From: JBBRMW01 sp965246845
GTDB lineage: Bacteria; Chloroflexota; Anaerolineae; Aggregatilineales; UBA2796
Assembly (NCBI GenBank): GCA_965246845.1
Contig: CBDFFR010000011.1
Location: 1-64,000, forward strand
DNA length: 64,000 bases
Direction: 5' to 3'
A model generated the notes under the pieces. The model was not told the DNA's origin. It worked only from the letters and a program-made list of their open reading frames with translations, and did no database searches. Of this stretch, positions 43,287-52,101 are shown piece by piece. The stretch's first letter is position 1, and every line of letters begins with the position of its first letter. A program made the position numbers and the translations under genes.

Positions 43287-43649
43287 ATGCCGAACAAACA
43301 ACACGAAGCCCGCCTGCGCCGTCACCGCCGTGTCCGCGTGAAAGTCAACGGCACGCCGGAACGTCCGCGTTTGAACGTCTTCCGTAGCCTCGAACACATC
43401 TACGCGCAGGTCGTGGATGATGTGGCGGGCAATACGCTCGCCTCGGCCAGCACGGTCGATACGGAAGTGCGCGCACAGCTCGAAGGCAAGACCAAGACCG
43501 ATGCCGCCAAACTCGTCGGCCAGCTCGTCGCGCTGCGCGCGAAAGAGGCAGGCGTCTCGAAGGTCGTCTTCGACCGGGGCGGTTATCAATATCACGGTCG
43601 CATTAAAGCATTGGCAGACGGCGCGCGCGAAGGCGGCCTGGATTTCTAG
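43287..43649 (+). CDS. rplR: 50S ribosomal protein L18
   Basis: 5S rRNA binder, 120 residues. RHRRVRVKVNGTPERPRLNVFRSLEHIYAQVVDDV and VVFDRGGYQYHGRIKALADGAREGGLDF are the family core. Between rplF and rpsE, standard order. Confidence 0.97.
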   Translation: MPNKQHEARLRRHRRVRVKVNGTPERPRLNVFRSLEHIYAQVVDDVAGNTLASASTVDTEVRAQLEGKTKTDAAKLVGQLVALRAKEAGVSKVVFDRGGYQYHGRIKALADGAREGGLDF

Positions 43650-43662
43650 GAGTTAGGATCAC

Positions 43663-44268
43663 ATGGCAAAGCAACAGCGTGGGGATTCGCGTGAGCCGCG
43701 TCGCGAACGCAGCGATGACGGCGAAGAACTCGATGAGCGCGTAATCGATATTACCCGCGTGGCGAAGGTCGTCAAGGGCGGACGCCGTTTCGCGTTCCGC
43801 ACCGTCGTCATCGTCGGCGATAACAAAGGCCGCGTCGGGATCGGCATCGGCAAGTCGCGCGGCGTACCGGAAGCGATCCGCAAGGGGTCGGAAGGCGCAC
43901 GCAAGCGCATGAAGAAAGTCACACTCAGCGGCGCGACGATCCCGCACGAGGTCACGGCCAAGCACGGTGGCGCTATCGTCATGCTCAAGCCTGCCTCGCC
44001 GGGTACGGGCGTCATCGCGGGCGGTTCGGTCCGCGCCGTGCTGGAAGCGGTCGGTGTGAAGGACATCCTGAGCAAGAGCCAGGGTAGCAGCAACATGCTC
44101 AACGTCGCGATGGCGACGATGAAGGCGCTGCAAAGCCTGCTGAGTGGCGATCAACTGGCCGAAATGCGCGGCAAGCCCGCGAACGAGATGGTCCCATTCT
44201 GGGTTACACGCGAAAAGTCGACAACGACAACACCGCGTGATACTGCGGAGGCGGCGACCAATGGCTGA
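43663..44268 (+). CDS. rpsE: 30S ribosomal protein S5
   Basis: Decoding-fidelity protein, 201 residues. An N-terminal charged extension of about 25 residues precedes RVAKVVKGGRRFAFRTVVIVGDNKGRVGIGIGKSRGVPEAIRKG. VIAGGSVRAVLEAVGVKDILSKSQGSSNMLNVAMATMKAL is conserved. The C-terminal tail is Thr-rich. Overlaps rpmD by 8 nt. Confidence 0.97.
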   Translation: MAKQQRGDSREPRRERSDDGEELDERVIDITRVAKVVKGGRRFAFRTVVIVGDNKGRVGIGIGKSRGVPEAIRKGSEGARKRMKKVTLSGATIPHEVTAKHGGAIVMLKPASPGTGVIAGGSVRAVLEAVGVKDILSKSQGSSNMLNVAMATMKALQSLLSGDQLAEMRGKPANEMVPFWVTREKSTTTTPRDTAEAATNG

Positions 44269-44458
44269 CAATAACAAGAAGCTGCAAATCAAGCTGGTTC
44301 ACAGCGCTATCGGGAACCAGATTCGCGCCAAGCGCACGATCAAGGCGCTTGGTTTCCACAAACTGGGCGAGACCATCGTGCAGGCCGATAACGCAACGAT
44401 TCGCGGGATGTTGTACTATGTCAATCATCTCGTTGAAGTGACCGAGATCGAGGGCTAG
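44261..44458 (+). CDS. rpmD: 50S ribosomal protein L30
   Basis: 65-residue L30. ATG 44261 (MADNNKKLQIKLVHSAIG) lies within the end of rpsE; RBS GGAGG at 44247-44251. Core KRTIKALGFHKLGETIVQADNATIRGMLYYVNHLVEVTEI matches. The start extending to 44144 is in rpsE and rejected. Confidence 0.95.
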   Translation: MADNNKKLQIKLVHSAIGNQIRAKRTIKALGFHKLGETIVQADNATIRGMLYYVNHLVEVTEIEG

Positions 44459-44461
44459 TCC

Positions 44462-44995
44462 ATGAAAATCAACGATCTGCATCCCGCGAAGGGCGCGACC
44501 AAACGCCACCGCCGTCTTGGGCGCGGTGTGAGCGCCGGGCAGGGTAAATCCGCCGGTAAAGGCTCCAAAGGCCAGCACAGCCGTCAGGGTGGCACGAAGG
44601 GACCGTACTTTGAAGGCGGTCAGCTTCCACTCGTGCGCCGTCTGCCGTTCAAGCGCGGCTTCACCAACATCTTCAAAATTGAGTACGCACCAATCAATCT
44701 GGGGCTGCTCGCGGAGATGTTCAAGACCGGAACCGTCATCACGCCGGAACTGCTCGCGCAGGAACGGCTCATCCGCAAGGCCGATACGCCCGTCGTCATC
44801 CTTGGCGAAGGCGATGTGCATGGTGCGATGACCGTCCACGCGCATCGGTTCAGCAAGAGCGCCCGCCAGAAGATCGAAGCGGCAGGCGGCCAGTGCGTCG
44901 AGGTCAAGCTGCTCGTTACGGGTGCGCTCGCGACCGTCAAGAAACTCCGCAAGGAGCAGCTTGTCGCGCTCAAGGCCAAGCAGCAGAACGGGTAG
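44462..44995 (+). CDS. rplO: 50S ribosomal protein L15
   Basis: 177-residue large-subunit protein. MKINDLHPAKGATKRHRRLGRGVSAGQGKSAGKGSKGQHSR is diagnostic, followed by GQLPLVRRLPFKRGF. It is normally followed directly by secY; here a REP, a terminator and a DinB-like gene intervene. Confidence 0.97.
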   Translation: MKINDLHPAKGATKRHRRLGRGVSAGQGKSAGKGSKGQHSRQGGTKGPYFEGGQLPLVRRLPFKRGFTNIFKIEYAPINLGLLAEMFKTGTVITPELLAQERLIRKADTPVVILGEGDVHGAMTVHAHRFSKSARQKIEAAGGQCVEVKLLVTGALATVKKLRKEQLVALKAKQQNG

Positions 44996-45026
44996 AGGTC
45001 GAATTTATTCGATCCGTCTTTCTGGT

Positions 45027-45052
45027 GGGCGGACACATCGGTCCGCCCCTAC
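45027..45052 (-). repeat. REP element downstream of rplO
   Basis: Complete GGGCGGAC...GTCCGCCCCTAC palindrome, 31 nt after rplO. Confidence 0.8.
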
Positions 45053-45078
45053 ACCGGAATGCAATCAACGTAGAATCA

Positions 45079-45107
45079 GCCCGATCCGGTCACGGGTCGG
45101 GCGTTTT
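45079..45107 (+). terminator. Rho-independent terminator candidate after rplO
   Basis: Nine-pair stem GCCCGATCC/GGGTCGGGC (45079-45087 with 45094-45102, one G-T pair) followed by GTTTTG. It would end rplO transcripts before secY. Confidence 0.65.
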
Positions 45108-45132
45108 GTATCCGATAGTGGGAGCGTGAACC

Positions 45133-45627
45133 ATGCAGCAAACCCTCGTTGAACTGTATCGCTATACCGAATGGGCGGATAACACGCTTCTTGCGGCGGC
45201 GCGCACGCTGGACCCCATCGAACTCGACAGGCCGCACGAAAGCGCGACCTTCAACACAATCCGCGCCAACCTCGTCCATAGCATGGGCGCGCAGCGCATC
45301 TGGCTCGCGCGCTGGACGGGCAGCCCGGTCCCGAAGTTCCCGGACCCGGATGAATACCCGGATTTGGAGCTATTCAACGCCGATTGGGATGCCGTTCACG
45401 CGCGCCTGATCGACTTCGCGGGGTCGGTCGAAGATGCGCGGCTCGAAGCGATTTTCGACTATCAGGACTCGCGCGGCAACCCGTATAGCAACCCGCTTGG
45501 AATGCTGCTGATGCATGTCGTGGTCCACAGCATGGATCATCGCGTGACGTGCAGCGCGTTCTGCGCGCTGGCTGGGGCCGACCCCGGTGATCTGAACATC
45601 GTTACTTATCTACGGCGCAAGATATAA
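45133..45627 (+). CDS. DinB family protein
   Basis: A 164-residue four-helix-bundle protein of the DinB/YfiT superfamily, putative metal-dependent enzymes or thiol transferases. Start LVELYRYTEWADNTLL and metal-ligand histidines in NLVHSMGAQRIWLARW and the HVVVHSMDHR end are typical. Its site between rplO and secY is not part of the universal spc order and follows a terminator candidate, so it is probably an insertion with its own promoter. Function unknown. Confidence 0.88.
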   Translation: MQQTLVELYRYTEWADNTLLAAARTLDPIELDRPHESATFNTIRANLVHSMGAQRIWLARWTGSPVPKFPDPDEYPDLELFNADWDAVHARLIDFAGSVEDARLEAIFDYQDSRGNPYSNPLGMLLMHVVVHSMDHRVTCSAFCALAGADPGDLNIVTYLRRKI

Positions 45628-45662
45628 TCACCGTTCATTCGGTGGTCTAAGGAATTCGTCCT

Positions 45663-46991
45663 ATGCAGATGCTCGACGCGGCGCGCAACGCGATCCGGTT
45701 GCCGGATGTGCGCCAGAAGCTCGTTTTTACGCTCTTTGTGCTGCTCGTCTACCAGTTCGCCACACATATCGCCGTGCCGGGCGTGGATAAGACGCAGCTT
45801 GCCTCGCTGACCAGCAACACGGCGGGCGCGGGGCTGCTCAATATCCTCAACCTGCTCTCCGGTGGCGCGGTCAGCAACTTCTCCGTCCTCGCGAACGGGG
45901 TGTACCCGTACATCACCGCGCAAATCATCCTGCAACTGCTGACGGGCGTGATCCCGCGCCTCGAACAGCTCTCGAAGGAACCGGGCGGCCAGGACAAGAT
46001 CAACCAGTACACGTACTTCCTCGCGATCCCGATGGCGATCCTGCAATCCTATGGGCAGATCAACATCCTGCAAAGCCTCGTGCAGAGTGGCGCGCCGCTG
46101 ATCCCCGGCTTCGGGGTCAATTTCGGCACAACGGTTACGGTGATCACGACGATGACCGCCGGGACGATGTTCGCGATCTGGCTGGGTGAATTGATCACCC
46201 GTAATGGTATCGGCAACGGTCTCTCGATGATCATCTTCGCGGGGATTGTCGCGCGCGTGCCGAACGCGCTGGCGCGGCTCGTCACGGATGAATACGTGCT
46301 GTTCAACCTGATCGCCTTCGGGCTGCTCACGCTGGTCACGGTCCTCGTGATTATCTACATTCAGGAAGGCACGCGGCGTATCCCGGTCCAATATGGAAAG
46401 CGCGTGCGCGGCAACAAGCAGTATGGCGGCGGCAGCACGCACATCCCGCTGAAGGTCAACTCGGCGGGCATGATTCCGCTCATTTTCGCGCAGGCGATTG
46501 TGACCTTCCCAGCGATCATCGCGGGCATCTTCTTCCCGAACACGGATATTGGTCGCTCGCTGCAAACCGCCTTCGGCACGCAATCCGGCTGGGCATACTG
46601 GGTCTTCGAGTTTGTGCTGGTCGTGGCCTTCACGTTCTTCTACACGGACGTGATGATCCAGAACCAGAACCTCGCGGATAACCTGCAAAAACAGGGTGGG
46701 TTCATCCCCGGCATCCGTCCCGGCAAGCGCACGCAGGACTATATCACGACCGTCACGCGCCGGATTACGATTGTCGGGGCGCTGTTCCTCGGCATTATCG
46801 CGATCCTGCCGGGGCTGATGACCATCGTGGATTACATCTTCACCGGGCGCACCGACATCACGCGTGTGAACAACCCGGCGCAGGTCATCTCCGGCGCGGG
46901 CTTGATCATCGTCGTCGGCGTCGTGATTGATACGATGCGCCAGCTCGAAGCGCAGCTCGTCATGCGCAACTACGAAGGGTTCATGCGCTAA
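45663..46991 (+). CDS. secY: Protein translocase subunit SecY
   Basis: Channel-forming subunit of the Sec translocon, 442 residues with ten hydrophobic segments. Conserved stretches: PGVDKTQL, LNLLSGGAVSNFSVLANGVYPYITAQIILQLL (plug/TM2 region), GNGLSMIIFAGI and RKxPVQYG-like RRIPVQYGKRV, which precedes the cytoplasmic loop. It starts 36 nt after the DinB gene and is followed by adk. Confidence 0.97.
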   Translation: MQMLDAARNAIRLPDVRQKLVFTLFVLLVYQFATHIAVPGVDKTQLASLTSNTAGAGLLNILNLLSGGAVSNFSVLANGVYPYITAQIILQLLTGVIPRLEQLSKEPGGQDKINQYTYFLAIPMAILQSYGQINILQSLVQSGAPLIPGFGVNFGTTVTVITTMTAGTMFAIWLGELITRNGIGNGLSMIIFAGIVARVPNALARLVTDEYVLFNLIAFGLLTLVTVLVIIYIQEGTRRIPVQYGKRVRGNKQYGGGSTHIPLKVNSAGMIPLIFAQAIVTFPAIIAGIFFPNTDIGRSLQTAFGTQSGWAYWVFEFVLVVAFTFFYTDVMIQNQNLADNLQKQGGFIPGIRPGKRTQDYITTVTRRITIVGALFLGIIAILPGLMTIVDYIFTGRTDITRVNNPAQVISGAGLIIVVGVVIDTMRQLEAQLVMRNYEGFMR

Positions 46992-46994
46992 ATC

Positions 46995-47660
46995 ATGGCT
47001 GCGCGGTTCATCCTTCTGATGGGAATGCAGGGTGCGGGCAAAGGCACGCAGGCGGAAGCGATCACGCACGCGCTCGGTATCCCGCACGTCACCAGCGGCG
47101 GCATGTTCCGCGAGATCATGAAGCAGGACTCGCCGCTCGCGACTGAAATCCGCTCGTATTACGATGCGGGCAAGCTGGTCCCGGATGACCTCACGATCCA
47201 GATGATCCGGGGTCGCCTGAGCCAGCCGGACGCAGGGCGCGGCGTGATCCTCGATGGCTTCCCGCGCACCGTCGCGCAGGCGCAAGCGCTCGATACACTG
47301 CTTGCCAGCATGGGGACGCGGCTGGGCGTCGTCGCCAACCTCGAAATATCCGAAGCCGAAGCCTTGATACGGGTCGGTGGGCGGCGCGTATGTACGCTCG
47401 ATGACAACCATGTGTATCACATACGCTACAACCCGCCGAAGGCCGACGGCATCTGCGACATCGACGGCGCGCCGCTCAAAATCCGCTCCGACGACCAGCC
47501 GGACGAGATACGCAAGCGGATCGACATCTTCAAACGCGATACGCGCCCGGTGCTGGAGTATTACATCGGACGCGACCCCGCGCTGGTGCGGACGCTCGAC
47601 GCCGAGCAGCCCATCCAAAAAGTGACCGCCGACCTGATGGCGGCAGTGGAGGCGATATAG
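46995..47660 (+). CDS. adk: Adenylate kinase
   Basis: Interconverts 2 ADP and ATP+AMP. 221 residues. P-loop GMQGAGKGTQ, AMP-site TSGGMFREIM, and DGFPRTVAQAQALD are intact. The LID domain is of the metal-binding type but uses C-x2-D pairs (CTLD, CDID) rather than four cysteines. AMP-binding core and LID RSDDQPDEIRKRIDIF are clear. Starts 4 nt after secY and overlaps almost with map (2 nt gap). Confidence 0.96.
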   Translation: MAARFILLMGMQGAGKGTQAEAITHALGIPHVTSGGMFREIMKQDSPLATEIRSYYDAGKLVPDDLTIQMIRGRLSQPDAGRGVILDGFPRTVAQAQALDTLLASMGTRLGVVANLEISEAEALIRVGGRRVCTLDDNHVYHIRYNPPKADGICDIDGAPLKIRSDDQPDEIRKRIDIFKRDTRPVLEYYIGRDPALVRTLDAEQPIQKVTADLMAAVEAI

Positions 47661-47661
47661 C

Positions 47662-48450
47662 ATGTCCGTTTATATCAAAACCCCCGTCGAGCTGATCGCT
47701 ATGCGCGAGGCGGGGCGCATCGTCGGGCAGATGCAGGAAGCGATCCGCAACGCGATCAAGCCGGGCGTCACAACCGGACATCTGAACAAGCTCGCGGAAG
47801 ACATCCTGCGCAAATACAATACCGTCTCGCCCTTCATGCACTACGCGCATCGGCAGGGCAAGCGCCCCTTCCCGGCCTCGATCTGCACCTGCGTCAATGA
47901 TGAACTGGTGCATGGCATCCCTGGACCGCGCGTATTGCAGGAAGGCGACATCATCAGCGTCGATTGTGGCTGCTGGTACAAGGGCTTCGTCGGCGATGGC
48001 GGCTTCAATATGGGCGTCGGAAAGGTCAGCCCGGAGGCACAGCGCATCCTCGATGTCAGCCAGGAGGCGTTGCGGCTTGGGATCGAGGCGTGCTGCGTCC
48101 CCGGCGAGACGAAGAACATCTCGCAGTCGATCCAGCGCTATGTCGAGGGGCAGGGTTTCAATGTGGTTCGCGAATACAGCGGTCACGGCGTCGGGCGCAA
48201 CATGCACGAAGAGCCGCAAATCCCGAACTGGTGGCCGCAGGGTCGCCAGCGCGACCGCAACTGGAAAAGCACGCCGCTCAAGCCGGGCATGGTCATCACT
48301 ATCGAGCCGATGATCATGGCGGGCAAGTACGACGTGAAGGAACTCGACGACGATTGGACGGTCGCCACCAAAGATGGCTCGCTCTGCACATTCACGGAAC
48401 ATTCAGTCGCCATCACGGAAAATGGTCCGCTCATCCTGACCCTTCCCTGA
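47662..48450 (+). CDS. map: Type I methionine aminopeptidase
   Basis: Removes N-terminal Met cotranslationally. 262 residues. Five metal ligands are visible: Asp in ISVDCGC, Asp in GFVGDGGF, His in GHGVGRN, Glu in IEPMIM and Glu in TEHSVAI. An insertion PNWWPQGRQRDRNWKS follows the GHGVG motif. infA and rpmJ, which usually come next, are absent. Confidence 0.96.
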   Translation: MSVYIKTPVELIAMREAGRIVGQMQEAIRNAIKPGVTTGHLNKLAEDILRKYNTVSPFMHYAHRQGKRPFPASICTCVNDELVHGIPGPRVLQEGDIISVDCGCWYKGFVGDGGFNMGVGKVSPEAQRILDVSQEALRLGIEACCVPGETKNISQSIQRYVEGQGFNVVREYSGHGVGRNMHEEPQIPNWWPQGRQRDRNWKSTPLKPGMVITIEPMIMAGKYDVKELDDDWTVATKDGSLCTFTEHSVAITENGPLILTLP

Positions 48451-48499
48451 GCCGCGATCTTCGGTTAAACTTGCACGCAAACAGGACTACGGAAACATT

Positions 48500-48886
48500 A
48501 TGGCACGTATCGAAGGAAACGATCTCCCGCGCGACAAGCGTGTTGAAATCGCCCTGACCTATCTCTATGGAATCGGACCCACCCGCAGCCAGGAAATTCT
48601 GGACGCAACGGGAGTCAACCCGGATACGCGCGTGCGCGACCTGACGGAAGCCGAAGTCGGCCTCCTGCGCGACGCCGTGAGCAACTACAAGGTGGAAGGC
48701 GAACTGCGCCGCGAAGTGCAGCTCAACATCAAGCGCCTGATCGAAATCGGCAGCTATCGCGGCATCCGTCACCGCCGCAATCTGCCCGTTCACGGCCAGC
48801 GCACGAAGACCAACGCGCGTACCAAGCGCGGCGTGAAGAAGACGGTCGCCGGGCGTGGCCGTCGGCGCGGCGCGAAGAAGAAATAA
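48500..48886 (+). CDS. rpsM: 30S ribosomal protein S13
   Basis: Head protein that contacts tRNA in the P site, 128 residues. ARIEGNDLPRDKRVEIALTYLYGIGPTRSQEIL and GSYRGIRHRRNLPVHGQRTKTNARTKRG are diagnostic. The cluster ends here; rpsK, rpsD, rpoA and rplQ do not follow, so the alpha operon is split. A terminator is present. Confidence 0.97.
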   Translation: MARIEGNDLPRDKRVEIALTYLYGIGPTRSQEILDATGVNPDTRVRDLTEAEVGLLRDAVSNYKVEGELRREVQLNIKRLIEIGSYRGIRHRRNLPVHGQRTKTNARTKRGVKKTVAGRGRRRGAKKK

Positions 48887-48919
48887 TTCTGTCGCGTTTG
48901 TCGGCTGGAATATACGAGG

Positions 48920-48950
48920 AGCGGACCTGTCGGGGTCCGCTTTTTGTTTT
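48920..48950 (+). terminator. Rho-independent terminator after rpsM
   Basis: Stem AGCGGACC/GGTCCGCT with TGTCGG loop and a TTTTTGTTTT tail. Confidence 0.9.
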
Positions 48951-48980
48951 CACCTGATGGTACAATTGTTCCAATAAAAT

Positions 48981-49055
48981 GGGTCGGGCAAGCCGCGACC
49001 CCTACACCGGAGCGCAATTGTCTTTCTTCGTAGGGGCGGACCTGTGTGTCCGCCC
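48981..49055. repeat. REP pair (BIME-like)
   Basis: 48981-49005 (GGGTCGG type, CCCCTAC end) and 49030-49055 (GTAGGGGCGGAC type), inverted, with the linker ACCGGAGCGCAATTG shared with other pairs. Confidence 0.8.
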
Positions 49056-49088
49056 GCTATCTATAATCAAACAGGACCCACAACAACC

Positions 49089-49481
49089 ATGCAAATGAAA
49101 CTCGAACTCATCCCGATCCCCGTCTCCGATGTGGACCGCGCGAAGGCATTCTACGTTGATAAACTCGGCTTCCATCTGGACCACGATGTGCAGCCGGGAA
49201 ACGGGATGCGCGTTATCCAATTGACCCCACCGGGGTCGGCCTGTTCGATTGTGATAGGCACAGGCATGATCGATAATACCCTGTCGGGGTCGCTCAAAGG
49301 GCTACATCTGGTCGTTGCCGATGCAGTCAAGGCGCGCGAGCTGCTGATCAGCCGGGGCGTCGAAGTCGGCCAGGTCGACGAACACCCGCAGGGTATCAAG
49401 TATGTTGCATTCAGCGACCCGGATGGCAATTCGTGGGTTTTTCAGGAAATGCCCTGGCGGTCTGCTGAATTTACATCCTGA
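49089..49481 (+). CDS. VOC/glyoxalase family protein
   Basis: A 130-residue vicinal-oxygen-chelate fold protein. SDVDRAKAFYVDKLGFHLDHDV near the N-terminus and FSDPDGNSWVFQEM at the end are the two beta-alpha-beta-beta-beta module signatures; the latter carries a metal-ligand Glu. ATG 49089 is chosen; an earlier frame start runs into the REP. Could be a lactoylglutathione lyase relative or a resistance-type dioxygenase; substrate not determinable. Confidence 0.85.
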   Translation: MQMKLELIPIPVSDVDRAKAFYVDKLGFHLDHDVQPGNGMRVIQLTPPGSACSIVIGTGMIDNTLSGSLKGLHLVVADAVKARELLISRGVEVGQVDEHPQGIKYVAFSDPDGNSWVFQEMPWRSAEFTS

Positions 49482-49492
49482 ATTATTTTCAA

Positions 49493-49654
49493 GGGATGGG
49501 CAAGCCGCGATCCCCACACTGGAGCGCGCGTCTTCGTAGGGGCAGACCAATGTGTCCGCCCTCGAATTGTGGCAACGGGTCGGTCAAGCCCGACCCCTAC
49601 ATAATACGCGCCGTCCGGTATGAATAAAGGTGGATGATGAATCCGACCCCTACG
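49493..49654. repeat. REP cluster: inverted pair plus extra GGGTCGG copies
   Basis: Elements at 49493-49517 (GGGATGGGC..., decayed), 49536-49561 (GTAGGGGCAGACC...), 49577-49600 (GGGTCGGTCAAGCCCGACCC + CTAC) and a fragment ending CCCCTAC near 49654. No gene in 49482-49762. A TATAAT lies at 49720-49725, a possible -10 for the next gene, with a poor -35. Confidence 0.75.
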
Positions 49655-49762
49655 GCGGGACGCACGACCGGGTTTGGTTCCCTACCCAGCTTCTAAGCAC
49701 GCGCCCACGCCATCGCGTGTATAATCACGGTTTGTAATTCTCCCGAACAGGTAAACTGAACA

Positions 49763-50734
49763 GTGCCTACCCCCGTACAAATGGTCGCGGATCGCATCGT
49801 TGAGAATGTGAACCGCGTGATCCTCGGCAAACGCAACGAAATTCGCCTGATCACGATTGGGCTGCTCTGTCAGGGACACATCCTGCTGGAAGATGTCCCC
49901 GGCGTCGGCAAGACGATGATGACCAAAGCCATCGCGCGCACCATCGGCGCGCAGTTCAGCCGCATCCAGTTCACGCCGGATATGCTGCCCAGCGACATCA
50001 CGGGCGTGAATATCTTCAACCAGAAAACGCAGGAATTCCGCTTCGTCCCCGGTCCGATCTTCGCGCAAATCGTGCTGGGCGATGAAATCAACCGCGCCAC
50101 GCCGAAAACGCAATCGGCGCTCCTCGAAGCGATGGAAGAACGACAGGTCACGGTCGATGGTGTCTCTTATGGCTTGCAGATGCCGTTTCTCGTCCTCGCG
50201 ACGCAGAACCCCATCGAATACGAAGGGACGTTTCCGCTCCCGGAGGCGCAGCTCGACCGCTTCCTGCTCAAGCTGAACCTCGGCTACCCGAACCCGCAGG
50301 ATGAAATGCTGATGCTCGACTCGCAACAGCATCACCACCCGCTGGCCGATATTCAGCAGGTCGTCTCCGTCGAAGACCTGACCGGGGCGCAAACCGCGAT
50401 CCGCGCGATCTTCGTCGGCAACGAAGTCAAGAAATACATCATCGACATCGTGACCGCGACCCGCAACCACCCCGATATTTACCTCGGAGCCAGCCCGCGC
50501 GGGGCGCTCGCGCTCTATCGTACGGCACAGGCTCGCGCGGCTATCGCGGGGCGCGACCACGCAATCCCGGATGATGTAAAAGCGCTTGTGGAAGTCACGC
50601 TCGCACACCGCATCATCGTCGGACCGCAGGCGCGCGTGAAGGACATCAGCGCGCGGATGATCCTGCAACAACTGATGAACGCGATCCCGGTCCCCGGCGC
50701 GACGGTCGGCCTGCGTCCGATCAACGTGCAGTAG
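49763..50734 (+). CDS. MoxR-family AAA+ ATPase
   Basis: A 323-residue chaperone-like ATPase. Walker A GVGKTMM in VPGVGKT, sensor motifs FTPDMLPSDITG and Walker B LGDEINRATPKTQSALLEAMEE, followed by ATQNPIEYEGTFPLPEAQLDRF. GTG start at 49763. Together with the DUF58 gene that starts 14 nt later it forms the common MoxR-DUF58 pair, thought to mature or insert cofactors into partner proteins; no transglutaminase or VWA gene is adjacent. Confidence 0.95.
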   Translation: MPTPVQMVADRIVENVNRVILGKRNEIRLITIGLLCQGHILLEDVPGVGKTMMTKAIARTIGAQFSRIQFTPDMLPSDITGVNIFNQKTQEFRFVPGPIFAQIVLGDEINRATPKTQSALLEAMEERQVTVDGVSYGLQMPFLVLATQNPIEYEGTFPLPEAQLDRFLLKLNLGYPNPQDEMLMLDSQQHHHPLADIQQVVSVEDLTGAQTAIRAIFVGNEVKKYIIDIVTATRNHPDIYLGASPRGALALYRTAQARAAIAGRDHAIPDDVKALVEVTLAHRIIVGPQARVKDISARMILQQLMNAIPVPGATVGLRPINVQ

Positions 50735-50747
50735 CTGCGCCAACATT

Positions 50748-51992
50748 ATGGCCGACCGCCGCATCACGATTTACCTGCTCCTGATCGGCTGCCTGCTGTT
50801 CGGGGTCTTCACGGGCAGGCCGTTCTTCTTCAACCTCGCGTGGCTGCTCGGCCTGATGCTCATCGCGGCGCTGATCTGGTCGTGGTTCGCGGGGCGCTGG
50901 CTGCGTATCAACCGCCAGACACGCAGCCGTCGCGGGCAAGTCGGGCGCTTGCTCGATGAACAATTCACCGTCACCAACAGCGGATTGATCCCCAAGCTGT
51001 GGGTCGAGATTCGCGATTTTTCGACGCTCCCGGCACACGCGGCCAGCCGGGTCGTCCCGGCGCTGCTGCCCTTCCGCGCCTATCGCTGGACGGTGCATAC
51101 GCGCTGCATGGTGCGCGGCGAATTCACACTCGGACCGATCACGCTCACGACCGGGGACCCCTTCGGCCTGTTCCAGACGACGCGCCACATCGCAGCAACC
51201 ACGCGCGTTTTGATTTACCCGATGACCGTGCCTCTGGTCAGCTTCGTTCCGGCGCTCGGCAGTCTATCGGGTGGCGACGCGCGGCGGCAGCGCGCGCCTT
51301 ATGTCACGACCAACGCGAGCGGCATTCGACAATACGCGCCCGGCGACAGCCTGAGCCGCGTCCATTGGAAGAGTTCGGCGCGGCAGGATCGGCTGATGGT
51401 CAAGGAATTCGAGCTGGACCCGATGGCCGATACGTGGGTATTGGTCGATCTCTCTGCGCGTTCGTTTGCGGAGCGCCCGTATACCATCACGGGGACCGAA
51501 GAGCCGGAATTCATCCCGCCGTCGAGTGAGGAATACGCGGTCGTCCTTGCAGCGTCAGTCGCGCAATATTTCCTAGATAAAGAGCGCACGGCGGGGCTGC
51601 TCACCTATGCGCCACAGCGTACACTGATCGCGCCCGAACGCGGCTACCGCCAGCAAAACCGCATCCTCGAAACGCTGGCGATGGCGAAGCAGCAGGACGC
51701 GCTTACACTGCGCGAGGTGCTGGCGCTCGAAGATCAGCATTTCTCGCGCGGGGATACGCTCGTCATCGTTAGCGCTGATATGAACCCGGATTGGGTCGGG
51801 GCGGCGCAGCTCATCGCGCGGCGCGGTCTGCGTGTGGCGGCGATCCTGATCGACCCGGTGAGTTTCGGCGGCGAAGGGGACGTGAACGCGCTGTCGCTCT
51901 CGCTGGCAGCGGGCGGCGTCGTTTCGTATATCGTGCGCAACGGCGAGCCGATTAGCGCAGCGCTGGCTGTGCCGTCACTGTGGGTGCGCTGA
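50748..51992 (+). CDS. DUF58 domain-containing protein
   Basis: A 414-residue protein with two N-terminal membrane helices (YLLLIGCLLFGVFTGRPFFFNLAW and LLGLMLIAALIWSWF) and the DUF58 motif block RQYAPGDSLSRVHWKSSARQDRLMVKEFE. The rest is a von Willebrand A-like fold. It works with the upstream MoxR ATPase in an unknown pathway, classically cofactor or cell-envelope assembly. Coupled by 13 nt. Confidence 0.92.
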   Translation: MADRRITIYLLLIGCLLFGVFTGRPFFFNLAWLLGLMLIAALIWSWFAGRWLRINRQTRSRRGQVGRLLDEQFTVTNSGLIPKLWVEIRDFSTLPAHAASRVVPALLPFRAYRWTVHTRCMVRGEFTLGPITLTTGDPFGLFQTTRHIAATTRVLIYPMTVPLVSFVPALGSLSGGDARRQRAPYVTTNASGIRQYAPGDSLSRVHWKSSARQDRLMVKEFELDPMADTWVLVDLSARSFAERPYTITGTEEPEFIPPSSEEYAVVLAASVAQYFLDKERTAGLLTYAPQRTLIAPERGYRQQNRILETLAMAKQQDALTLREVLALEDQHFSRGDTLVIVSADMNPDWVGAAQLIARRGLRVAAILIDPVSFGGEGDVNALSLSLAAGGVVSYIVRNGEPISAALAVPSLWVR

Positions 51993-52035
51993 GGGTATAG
52001 GGGCTGGATTCATCCATCCGACAGGAATTAAAGAT

Positions 52036-52101
52036 GGGTCGGTCAAGCCCGACCCGTACACGATGCGCGCGGTCCGCTGTAGGGGCGGGGCTGCCCAGCC
52101 C
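52036..52101. repeat. REP pair (BIME-like)
   Basis: 52036-52059 (GGGTCGGTCAAGCCCGACCC + GTAC) and 52079-52101 (GTAGGGGCGGGGCTGCCCAG), inverted, separated by a linker ACACGATGCGCGCGGTCCGC. Confidence 0.75.

Noticed and set aside
44144..44260. A longer rpmD starting inside rpsE.
   Set aside because: The L30 family begins at MADNNKKLQIK; the extra residues are out-of-frame rpsE sequence.
45606..47663. A 685-codon open frame antisense to secY and adk, and similar long antisense frames (e.g. 32105-33610, 3816-5156).
   Set aside because: They lie opposite clearly real genes, have low-complexity Arg/Asp/His-rich translations typical of GC-rich shadow frames, and show no start signals.
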